A program made the translations under genes and the position numbers. Shown here in pieces: positions 50,901 to 58,108 of a stretch of 64,000 nt of DNA. This DNA is from PWQG01 sp040882255 (lineage in GTDB: Bacteria; Pseudomonadota; Gammaproteobacteria; Pseudomonadales; Pseudohongiellaceae): the NCBI GenBank assembly GCA_040882255.1, contig JBBEBP010000016.1:434001-498000 (forward strand), written 5' to 3'. Under the pieces are notes generated by a model, which saw only the letters and a program-made list of their open reading frames with translations, had not been told where the DNA came from and ran no database searches. Every line of letters starts with the position of its first letter. Position 1 is the first letter of the stretch.

Positions 50901-51379
50901 CCCTGCAGTTCACCACGCTCATGAATGCCAGCCCGGGGTGACAGGGGGAACAGGAGCTCCCGCAGGCCCCGCAGGTCATGGCCGCCGGTCAGAGCCTGGC
51001 GCAGCTGCTCCACCAGTGATCGATCACTGTCACCCGCCACCGCCAGGTCTTCCATTTTCAGCAGGTAGCAGTGCAGGAAATCACGATCCGGTAATGAAGG
51101 CGGCCCGGTTGGCTTACCGTCATGCTGCCAACTCACCTGCCGCCCCGTACGAGTCACTGTCCAGATGCCGTCGTCGGCCACCAGCTCCGCGCTCAGCGAC
51201 AGGGCCACGGGATCCTGACTCAGCGGCTCGACGACCAGGTAGCGAAGCGCGCGGATCATACTGCTCTTGCCGACCGCATTGGGGCCGGTGACCAGGTTAA
51301 GGCCGGGGCGGAGTCCGTGCACCGTGAAACCGGGATCTATGCCCGGCAGTTGCTGGATGTCCAGCCGGGTCAGCCTCAT
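47963..51379 (-). CDS. YhaN/SbcC-like ATPase with an extra C-terminal helix-hairpin-helix region
   Basis: 1138 aa. N-terminal half-ATPase: LNLVTGPNAVGKSSMIRAL (Walker A near 34). Long coiled coils (about 150-400 and 510-760) with two hydrophobic stretches in the middle (AGALAAAVLAILQQHWWAAAAAGIGVAGVAWA), as in YhaN. C-terminal half-ATPase: LSELSSGTRMQLQLAVRMAW (signature) and SLPLFLDEALTTSDE (Walker B). About 230 more residues follow, ending in RSGTRKVAGFGPTKVSALEEWLEQEGY, a helix-hairpin-helix look. ATGA overlap with the SbcD-like gene. Probably a DNA end-processing complex, perhaps membrane-associated. Confidence 0.82.
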   Translation of the reverse strand: MRLTRLDIQQLPGIDPGFTVHGLRPGLNLVTGPNAVGKSSMIRALRYLVVEPLSQDPVALSLSAELVADDGIWTVTRTGRQVSWQHDGKPTGPPSLPDRDFLHCYLLKMEDLAVAGDSDRSLVEQLRQALTGGHDLRGLRELLFPLSPRAGIHERGELQGARTRLREVEADYARLQREEQELPELAEQIEAASKARQEATRLDAALTLHDVLVQRHQIESELVAFPAGMERLRGNELGQLQRLEENKGKLEGARKDTQQALEAARQRWRQTGLESERPLAVDLDGMRGLLDQVQRWHEQWQDLRSRLISAREEERQALESLGAEESDPASAPEQLDAAGQLADRLENNRLAREPIRGRLEDVQNPPDTEQIQSHWQGVDALSAWLSAREWRDSLRRGRYGLWPGIAGALAAAVLAILQQHWWAAAAAGIGVAGVAWAQLAQARDPATEARDRFRKQGLDEPEGWNGEAVSRHLAVLRREANRLQSLRERALSSQGDRERLLTLEKEAEDLQKEKTRLAASVGFDPGLAARGMRRFLDLFARHDRAQVERRALEAQIGEKERFMAGHRKEVLDFLKRWRLEVDDNLAVLAAALHELSERAGESEKAESDLKNAERELERIDGELSDREKEIENLYREAGLAPGDRASLQTGLERLDDWKALRGRLQKLEGQEIGPRGMLADHPEWLEAATSGDRDALQRQCDEARQQGERYDELMQRRSDLQARLDNAGADRRLEGALHRVDQAAAVYQDRLDEQLAAEAGRFLLEDIEREHQNEHEPAVLREARDLFGRFTHQAWDVRIDESGLLAHDRRKDRSRPLSELSSGTRMQLQLAVRMAWTRHLEQGRESLPLFLDEALTTSDESRFAAVAESLVALTRNEGRQVFYISARQQEPVLWEQMTGEAPHRIDLAALRFGTPEAQAQDYILPPLQPVPEPDGDAPEDYAARLAVPPVDPEQPPGDFHVFHLLRDDLPLLHRLMSDWRVTSLGQLKGLLQSDSAGAAVTDAEERQRLGARCQTARRWQDAWHHDRNRPVSRVTLQQSSAVSERFEEEIAERVQEVGGDPVELLAALRSGTRKVAGFGPTKVSALEEWLEQEGYVTPGTPLTREQRLQQVLRGLGERHDPADAGQLLEWLEAGLSRK

Positions 51380-52662
51380 GGCTCCCCCCCCTGCCGCGAC
51401 AGCATTTCATCCAGCAGGCGAGTACCCGTGCGCCGCAGGTGATCAATCACCTCCTCGTCATCCGGCTCTGTAACGTCCAGGCCACGCCAACGCGCGTCGG
51501 CCGCCTGTTGCCGAAGACGCTGCCGCGCATCACGGATCAGGCGGCGGGCCGGTTCGCTGTCAGGCCGCTCCAGCCAGCGCAGACGCTGCGCCAACAGACC
51601 CGGCGGATCACTCTGCCCGGCCAGCGAATCCAGCGACACAGTCGGCCGGGTATCGCGCTGGCAATGTTCGATGAAATAGGCAGCGCCACTTGCCACACCA
51701 TCATGGACGATGGAGCCTTCCTGTTTCTCACGCTCGAACAGGCGCTGCACTGCCGGCCCGAAACCGGTACGTCCCGCCAGGGAGAGGCGAACCCCCACCG
51801 CAGCGGGTGCCATGGTCCTGCCGGACAGCTCCTCATCCAGACCACGGAGGTACTCAAGCAACAGGGATCGCGCCTGCTCGGCCTCCTCGAGCTCGCTCAG
51901 GTCCAGCGTGACAGCCTGCCAGCGCATGGGAGCCAGCACCCGCTGTTCAACGGATTGCAGCCGGCCACTTTCCACACTGATCAGCCAGGGGCCATGATCG
52001 CCCGGCTCGCCGGGATCCATACCGGAAACACATCCGAGATAACCGGACAGTCGATCAGAGGAAAGGGCATCAGGAGCATGAATATGACCGAGCAGCCAGC
52101 CGTCCAGGCCGGCCCCGTCCAGTTCGCTGGAACGTACGGGCGCGTGGGGGCTGCCATGCTGATCACGGTCACAATGGAGCAGTCCGATGTTGAGCCCGGG
52201 GCACCGCTCCAGATGGACGCCCTCGAGAGGGCTGCGCCGCACAACGGCAGACGGAAAGGACCAGCCGTGCAGGGTCAGCGATTCCCCACCGGCCTCCAGT
52301 GTCGTGGATTCCCATTCACCACCGCGGCCCAGCAGGTGAAAGTCCGGCAACTGGTCTGCCAGTCGAGGCAAGACCTTCACGTCGTGATTGCCGGCCACAC
52401 CCAACACACGGATACCGGCTTCGGTCAGTCGTTGGACGCCCCGGTGCAGTTCCCGGTAGGCCTCGAAGAAATCGTCTTCCCGCTCGACCACGTCACCCGC
52501 CAGCGCCACGACGTCCACCGCATCCGCGACAGCGTGATCGACCACGCGTTTCCAGGCGGCGGCCGGAGCAAGCGCTCGGCGCTCGCCGGACAGCGCTTCG
52601 GGCAGGCGGGACGGGTAGCGGCCCAGGTGTATGTCACCGACCGCCAACAGCTTCAGGGGCAT
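51376..52662 (-). CDS. SbcD/YhaO-like metallophosphoesterase nuclease
   Basis: 428 aa. Phosphoesterase motifs in order: LLAVGDIHLGR (D-x-H), VVALAGDVVERED (G-D), LGVAGNHDVKVLP (G-N-H-D), IGLLHCDRDQHG (H) and GWLLGHIHAPDAL (G-H-x-H). The C-terminal half is a capping domain. Pairs with the YhaN-like ATPase as SbcD does with SbcC. First gene of the two; complete. Confidence 0.88.
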   Translation of the reverse strand: MPLKLLAVGDIHLGRYPSRLPEALSGERRALAPAAAWKRVVDHAVADAVDVVALAGDVVEREDDFFEAYRELHRGVQRLTEAGIRVLGVAGNHDVKVLPRLADQLPDFHLLGRGGEWESTTLEAGGESLTLHGWSFPSAVVRRSPLEGVHLERCPGLNIGLLHCDRDQHGSPHAPVRSSELDGAGLDGWLLGHIHAPDALSSDRLSGYLGCVSGMDPGEPGDHGPWLISVESGRLQSVEQRVLAPMRWQAVTLDLSELEEAEQARSLLLEYLRGLDEELSGRTMAPAAVGVRLSLAGRTGFGPAVQRLFEREKQEGSIVHDGVASGAAYFIEHCQRDTRPTVSLDSLAGQSDPPGLLAQRLRWLERPDSEPARRLIRDARQRLRQQAADARWRGLDVTEPDDEEVIDHLRRTGTRLLDEMLSRQGGEP

Positions 52663-52764
52663 CAGTACAGGATCCTTGTCATCGGACGCGCGTCCCTCGA
52701 TTTCGATGCCCGCAGTCTATCCTATATGGTCCCCGGAGCTGAACCGCCCGGAGTAAGCCGCGCC

Positions 52765-54273
52765 TCAGGGCGCATCCACCGACGCGGCGTGCAGCATGAC
52801 GTGGAACAGATAATTCTGTTCCACCGTACCATCAAAGAGATGGGCAAACGGCCCCTTGGCATAGACGGCCACGTCTTCACCGGAGTGGGTTTCGCCGGAC
52901 AGGGGGATCAGGGCCTGTTGCATGTAATCGATATTGGCCACGTCCGCTTCCGTGATTTCCGCGCGGCCCTCCTGTGCCAGGCGCTCATCAAAGAGAATCG
53001 AACCTGCGCCATTCAAGTAGCCGGCCACGGTATAGGGCTTGCCATCCGATGCCTCATTAGGCGTCCCGGTGTGCCAGTCATTGGCCGAGTCAATCTGCAT
53101 GCACAGGCCCTGGATGTCCGACCCGCGGCCACAGTAACCATTGAACGCGATGGCATGTTCGTGATCCGCCGTGACGATGATCAACGTCTCGCGATCATCG
53201 GTCATCTCATCCGCCACTTCCACCGCTTCGGAGAATGCCGCCGCGTCACGCAGGGTACGCGCCAGGTTTCCGGCATGATGGGCATGATCAACCCGGCCGG
53301 CTTCGACCTGCAGGAAAAAGCCGTCCTCGTTGGTGGACAACGCCCGGATTGCGGCTTCGGTCATTTCGGCCAGAGAGGGCTCGTCGTCACGATCCGCCTC
53401 GTACTGCATATGGCCATCCTCGAACAGCCCCAGCATCGGCGACCCGTCAAGTCGCAGCCGGCCGAAGCCTTCACTGTCCCAGGCATACTGCACGCCCTGT
53501 TGCTGAGCCTCATTGATCAGATGACGCTGATCCCGGCGCACGCCCACGCCGTCCTCCTCGGTGGCCGCGCCCTCAGGCACAAAATTGCGCCGGCCTCCGC
53601 CCATGGCAATATCGACATGCCCGGCGGTCATCGCCTGCAGCAACTGCTGCGCGATGTCCACCTGCTCCCGGCAGCCCTCCGGTACATTGCCTTCCCAGTT
53701 ACGGTCGGCAGAGCTGGCGTACACGGTGGCGGGTGTGGCGTGCGTGATACCAGCGGTCGATACAGCACCTACCGATTTGCCGGCATCAGAGAGAATGCGG
53801 GACAGGGGTGTGAGCAGGTTGCCCGTCAGCGTGCCGCAGTCACCACGCACCACGTCCTGACTGACATTCACCACTCCGGCCCGGGTCTTGATCCCGCTCA
53901 TGATGGCGGTGGCCGTGCCGGCCGAATCCGGCGTCTGCGCGTTGGTGTTGTAGGTCTTGACCAGCGCACTGTAGTAGTCGGGGGTCTCGAAAGGCAGCAC
54001 ATGGTCATCGCCGCTGCCCCCTTCGCGTTGCCCCACGAACAGTCGGGTGGCGTAATTGGTGCCGACACCATGCCCGTCCGAGATCAACAGGATGATGTTG
54101 CGGGCACGCCCGGTATTGAGCTCCCGGTCCAGACGGGCCTGCAACGCGGCTTGTCCGTCAGCGTACCAGTCCGGTGTCCCCCCGTCGGGTTGTGCGCTCA
54201 GCGATACGGCCCACAACATGGCCGGCAGGGAAAGGATCAGAATCAACGAACGGATCAGGGCGACGGTATTCAT
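52765..54273 (-). CDS. phoA: Alkaline phosphatase (PhoA family)
   Basis: 502 aa with a signal peptide (LILILSLPAMLWAVSLSAQ). Metal and catalytic residues: NIILLISDGHGVG (Asp), QTPDSAGTATAIMSG (Ser nucleophile), GITHATPATVYAS (Asp/Thr/His region), FLQVEAGRVDHAHHAGN (Glu, Asp, His), IIVTADHEHA (Asp, His) and SGETHSGEDVAVYAKGP (His). Releases phosphate from organic esters in the periplasm. No Pho box was looked for successfully in the short leader. Confidence 0.93.
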   Translation of the reverse strand: MNTVALIRSLILILSLPAMLWAVSLSAQPDGGTPDWYADGQAALQARLDRELNTGRARNIILLISDGHGVGTNYATRLFVGQREGGSGDDHVLPFETPDYYSALVKTYNTNAQTPDSAGTATAIMSGIKTRAGVVNVSQDVVRGDCGTLTGNLLTPLSRILSDAGKSVGAVSTAGITHATPATVYASSADRNWEGNVPEGCREQVDIAQQLLQAMTAGHVDIAMGGGRRNFVPEGAATEEDGVGVRRDQRHLINEAQQQGVQYAWDSEGFGRLRLDGSPMLGLFEDGHMQYEADRDDEPSLAEMTEAAIRALSTNEDGFFLQVEAGRVDHAHHAGNLARTLRDAAAFSEAVEVADEMTDDRETLIIVTADHEHAIAFNGYCGRGSDIQGLCMQIDSANDWHTGTPNEASDGKPYTVAGYLNGAGSILFDERLAQEGRAEITEADVANIDYMQQALIPLSGETHSGEDVAVYAKGPFAHLFDGTVEQNYLFHVMLHAASVDAP

Positions 54274-54385
54274 AAAACCTCTGACACAACGTTTGAATGG
54301 ATTGCACGACAGTATCGCTTATGCGCATGACAGAATCACAACAGCGGCAGCCGTCTTTCCCGATCCAACGTTTGCTCCGTCACTG

Positions 54386-54577
54386 TCATCCCATCGATGC
54401 CGGCTTGGGCCCCAGCAGCAGCCAGAGAATCAGACCGATCAGCGGCAGGAACAGCAACAGCAGGATCCAGAGCAGCTTGGCAACTCCGCCCGCAGGACTC
54501 TGGGCCACCTTGACGACGGCCCAGATGATGATCAACAGCCAGATCAGCCCCAGCAACCCACTGACTTCGATACCCAT
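54386..54577 (-). CDS. Small PLDc_N-type membrane protein
   Basis: 63 aa, two membrane helices (LLGLIWLLIIIWAVVKVAQS and AKLLWILLLLFLPLIGLILWLLL) with the P-L-I-G-x-I-L-W-L-L-x-G motif of the phospholipase D N-terminal (PLDc_N) family. Common as a stand-alone inner-membrane protein of unknown function. GGAG 9 nt before the ATG. Confidence 0.8.
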   Translation of the reverse strand: MGIEVSGLLGLIWLLIIIWAVVKVAQSPAGGVAKLLWILLLLFLPLIGLILWLLLGPKPASMG

Positions 54578-54667
54578 GGCAGATTCTCCTTATTGATGAA
54601 TCGACACTCCATGAATACCACAGTCCGGGAGCGATTGCATCCGGTCCGGCAGAACGCCCTGCTGGCG

Positions 54668-56842
54668 TTACAGGGTGCCGGAGATCTTGAGCGCCACGAC
54701 CCGGCCGGAGGTGGCGCACATGCTTTCGATCTCGTTGATGACGCCACTGGTGATGCGCCCGTCGAAACGCGTCCGCTCCCGGCACTGCAGGTTGGACGTC
54801 ACGTTACGGGCGTCCAGTCGGAAACGGATGCCATTGAATGCCGCCACCTCGGCAAAGGCGGTGACCATGGGCTCGCCTTCATAGCGCTCCAGGTTGTCGA
54901 CGTCATAGCGTTTCATATTGCCATCGAAGCGATTGTTCCAGTTCACTCCGTAACTGATCGGCCGGGTGGCCATGTCATGCCGGAAACCGAGCTGGAAACG
55001 GCCCCGATCATAGCGCTCGAAGCGCCGCTCGATCCCCAGGAAAGGATCAGTGATCTCGGAGTCCTGGACCGTCAGCTGGGACGTCAGCAGCAGACCGGGC
55101 AGGTCCAGTGGCGTCATGCGGACACTGCCATTGAGCGTAAAACCGTACATGGGACCGTCGCCGATGTTGCCGGCCACCGAGGTGGGCGTCGCTTCGTCCG
55201 GGGTGGCATCCATGCGCTCGATCACATCGTAATGCTTCATCCAGAAGAAACGGCCATCCATGACCCCGGCATCGGCCGGCAGTCGGTACTCGAAACGGAC
55301 ATCATACAGATGCACCTGCTCCTGACTCAGCTCGCTGTTACCCGCCAGTGACGCCGAGTCGTCATCGCGGTCGTCACGTGTCGCCACGAAATCGGAAAAG
55401 CTCAGTTGCCGCACGATCTTCTGGGCGGAAGCGCGCAGTTGCAGGGCCGAACTGACATTGAAACGCCAGTCGATCCTGGGTTTCAGGAAACCGAAATCCC
55501 GCTTCTGGTACACATCACCACTCTGGGTGATCTCCGAGGATTCGTAGACCAGCGTGCTTTCCACAGACATTCGCGGGCTGAGTTGCCAGTTGTGAATCAG
55601 GAACGGCTCGTAACGCGTTTCCTCGACCATGGAATCCGCAATGCCCAGCTCGACAGGCACCAGTCCACCATGGGCCTCCGAGGGTGCGCCGGAGCCGGAC
55701 GCCTGTCCGACCCGCAACGAGGAATCCAGGCCAGTCCAGGCCCGCTCCACACCGGCCTCAATATCCTGGGTCTCGCCCACGCCGGTGGTCCAGGAAGTCC
55801 TCACGATACGCTCTTCCTCGATGGAGCGGCTGTCGACAAACAGCTCCTTCTTCTCGTCTGCACCACTCACTGACGCGTAACGCTCGCGCACACTGTCATC
55901 ATCAGCCCGGTTGACAATGAACAGCACCTTGAAGCGGTCCCCGCCGGCCAGGTTGTACTGATAATCGCCACCAATCTCCCAGTTGCTCTGTGCGCCCGGA
56001 ATGTCTTCCCGCTCCACCGTCAGCACTCGTGAAGGGCCCGTCAGATCGGTGATCTCCCGGCGCACATCGGCGGGGTCGTCATTCTGCCGGTACAGCAGAT
56101 TGAGCCGGGCGCTACTGGCCGGGTTGATGGCGTAGCCCAGATTGGTGGACAGGCTGTAGTCGGTCTGGTCCCGCGTGCGGGTCTCGTGAATCCGGTCGTT
56201 GGGGGAATAATCGCCCTGCACACTGCTCTCGCTGGTAACCCTGTGATCATGGCGCGGCTCGGCGGACAGACTCGAGACCGCCGTCAGCGCCGGTCCCTGG
56301 TAGTTCCAGGCCAGACGGCCGCCGGGCTGGACGTGACCGTCCTGGTAATGATCGGCATTGGCCTCCCAGGACACTGTGCTGCTGGAGAGCGCCTCATGCA
56401 GCACCACATTGACAACCTGATTACTGCCTCGCACGTCCAGTGCTGCGGAGGTGCCCCGAATGATCTCGAAGTGCCGCACCTGACCGGCGCTGATACGTGA
56501 CAGCTGATCCGACGCGGCATTGTCCTTGCCGGCGACCCGCTTGCCATTGATCAGCAGCTGGTCGCCCCCACCGCCGCCGAGTCCTCGGCCACCACCGCCG
56601 CCGCCAAAGCCTCCCCCGGCGGGAGACGCCAGGCCGGGAATCCGATTGAACATGTCCTGGGCAGTGACCGGATTGTGCTGCTCGAAGTAGTCGGCACCGT
56701 AGATCACGGTGGAATCATCAACGTTCTGCTGGGCCTGCAGGGGAGTGACCGCCAGCTGGGCTGCCAGGAGGACGGAAAACAAGGGAGAGGAAGCAGTCAT
56801 CCTGTTCCACACGGCATGCAGCAAACAAGAGGACTTCTTCAT
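54668..56842 (-). CDS. TonB-dependent receptor with glycine-rich plug loop
   Basis: 724 aa with a signal peptide. The plug domain (about 40-150) holds FEQHNPVTAQDMFNRIPG, then a run of glycines (about 76-93), LLINGKRVAGKDNAAS and VRHFEIIRGTSAALDVRGS...VVNVVL, as in TonB-dependent transducers/receptors. The rest is a 22-strand-type barrel rich in W, Y, R and D. The protein ends in ISGTL rather than an aromatic residue. No Fur box or binding-protein neighbour shows what is imported. Confidence 0.85.
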   Translation of the reverse strand: MKKSSCLLHAVWNRMTASSPLFSVLLAAQLAVTPLQAQQNVDDSTVIYGADYFEQHNPVTAQDMFNRIPGLASPAGGGFGGGGGGRGLGGGGGDQLLINGKRVAGKDNAASDQLSRISAGQVRHFEIIRGTSAALDVRGSNQVVNVVLHEALSSSTVSWEANADHYQDGHVQPGGRLAWNYQGPALTAVSSLSAEPRHDHRVTSESSVQGDYSPNDRIHETRTRDQTDYSLSTNLGYAINPASSARLNLLYRQNDDPADVRREITDLTGPSRVLTVEREDIPGAQSNWEIGGDYQYNLAGGDRFKVLFIVNRADDDSVRERYASVSGADEKKELFVDSRSIEEERIVRTSWTTGVGETQDIEAGVERAWTGLDSSLRVGQASGSGAPSEAHGGLVPVELGIADSMVEETRYEPFLIHNWQLSPRMSVESTLVYESSEITQSGDVYQKRDFGFLKPRIDWRFNVSSALQLRASAQKIVRQLSFSDFVATRDDRDDDSASLAGNSELSQEQVHLYDVRFEYRLPADAGVMDGRFFWMKHYDVIERMDATPDEATPTSVAGNIGDGPMYGFTLNGSVRMTPLDLPGLLLTSQLTVQDSEITDPFLGIERRFERYDRGRFQLGFRHDMATRPISYGVNWNNRFDGNMKRYDVDNLERYEGEPMVTAFAEVAAFNGIRFRLDARNVTSNLQCRERTRFDGRITSGVINEIESMCATSGRVVALKISGTL

Positions 56843-56994
56843 TGTATTGCGCCTTTGTCATTATTCGGGAAAAGGCGTAACTTATTCAATTGATCGCCAT
56901 TATGCAACAGAAACACTTTCTTTGATCCCGAACTGCCTCTGCCACTCAACGGTCTGCAGGGAGAACCGGAAACACCATCAGGGAGTTGCCCAGC

Positions 56995-58080
56995 GTGAGA
57001 ATCGGCGTACCGCAAGAAGTCAAGACAGAGGAATACCGCGTCGGTCTGACTCCGGCCGCCGTGGTGGACCTGACCGACCATGGTCACGAAGTGTTCATCG
57101 AGCGTGGTGCCGGCGTGGGCGCCGGCTTCGAGGACGAGCAATACCGTAATGCCGGCGCCTCACTGATGGAGGACGCCGCCTCGGTGTTCGAAGCGGCGCA
57201 GCTGATCGTCAAGGTCAAGGAACCGCAGCCCCGGGAGGTGGCATTACTGCGCCCGGATCACCTTCTGTTCACCTACCTGCATCTGGCCGCTGATGCCGGC
57301 CTGACGCAGAGCCTGTGCGATAGCGGAGCCACCTGTATCGCCTACGAAACGGTCACTGACAGTGCGGGCCGGCTTCCGTTGCTGGTTCCCATGTCACAGA
57401 TTGCCGGCCGGCTCTCGGTGCAGGCCGGAGCCACACACCTGGAACGGCCCAGGGGCGGCAGGGGGGTGTTGCTGGGAGGCGCAACCGGCGTCCCGCCCGG
57501 CAAGGTCACCATCATCGGCGGCGGGACCGTTGGCGGTGCCGCCATCCGTATTGCCCTGGGCATGGGCGCGAACGTCTGCGTGCTCGACAAATCCATGAAT
57601 CAGCTGGAACAACTCAGCCAGCGCTTTGGCAGCCGCCTGACCACCATCTATGCTTCGAGTGACAACCTGCACCGCCACGTAGTGTCCGCCGACCTGGTCA
57701 TTGGCGCCGTGCTGGTACCCGGGGCAACGGCGGCACGCCTCATCACCGCCGACATGATACGTAGCATGACGCCCGGTTCCGTCATGGTGGATGTGGCGGT
57801 CGATCAGGGCGGCTGCTGCGAGAATACACGCCCCACCACCCATGCCGATCCGACCTTCATCGTCGACGGGGTGGTGCATTACTGCGTAGCCAACATGCCG
57901 GGGGCCGTGCCCGCCACCGCCTCCGAGGCACTGGGCAATGCCACGTTGCCGCACGTACTGGCACTGGCGGACAAGGGTCTGACCCGCGCACTGGAAGACG
58001 ATGAACACCTGGAAAACGGCGTCAACATCCGCGATGGGAAAGTGACCCATCCTGCTGTACGATCCAGTCTCGGTCTGTAA
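56995..58080 (+). CDS. ald: Alanine dehydrogenase
   Basis: 361 aa from a GTG at 56995 (GGGAG 9 nt upstream), matching the family start MRIGVPxE; a TTG at 56986 would add three residues. Catalytic Lys in IVKVKEPQ (near 74) and His in FTYLHLAAD (near 95); Rossmann motif IIGGGTVGGAAIRIALGMGA (about 170-189). Interconverts alanine and pyruvate with NAD. Conserved C-terminus ALADKGLTRAL. Forms a pair with a nearby glutamate dehydrogenase in nitrogen assimilation, not in one operon. Confidence 0.93.
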   Translation: MRIGVPQEVKTEEYRVGLTPAAVVDLTDHGHEVFIERGAGVGAGFEDEQYRNAGASLMEDAASVFEAAQLIVKVKEPQPREVALLRPDHLLFTYLHLAADAGLTQSLCDSGATCIAYETVTDSAGRLPLLVPMSQIAGRLSVQAGATHLERPRGGRGVLLGGATGVPPGKVTIIGGGTVGGAAIRIALGMGANVCVLDKSMNQLEQLSQRFGSRLTTIYASSDNLHRHVVSADLVIGAVLVPGATAARLITADMIRSMTPGSVMVDVAVDQGGCCENTRPTTHADPTFIVDGVVHYCVANMPGAVPATASEALGNATLPHVLALADKGLTRALEDDEHLENGVNIRDGKVTHPAVRSSLGL

Positions 58081-58108
58081 CCGTCATTAAACAGGAAGTG
58101 AGACAGCA

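Noticed and set aside
51439..54330. A very long open frame (about 960 codons) on the plus strand
   Set aside because: It is antisense to the SbcD-like nuclease and alkaline phosphatase genes, has no protein family pattern, and results from GC-rich codon use.
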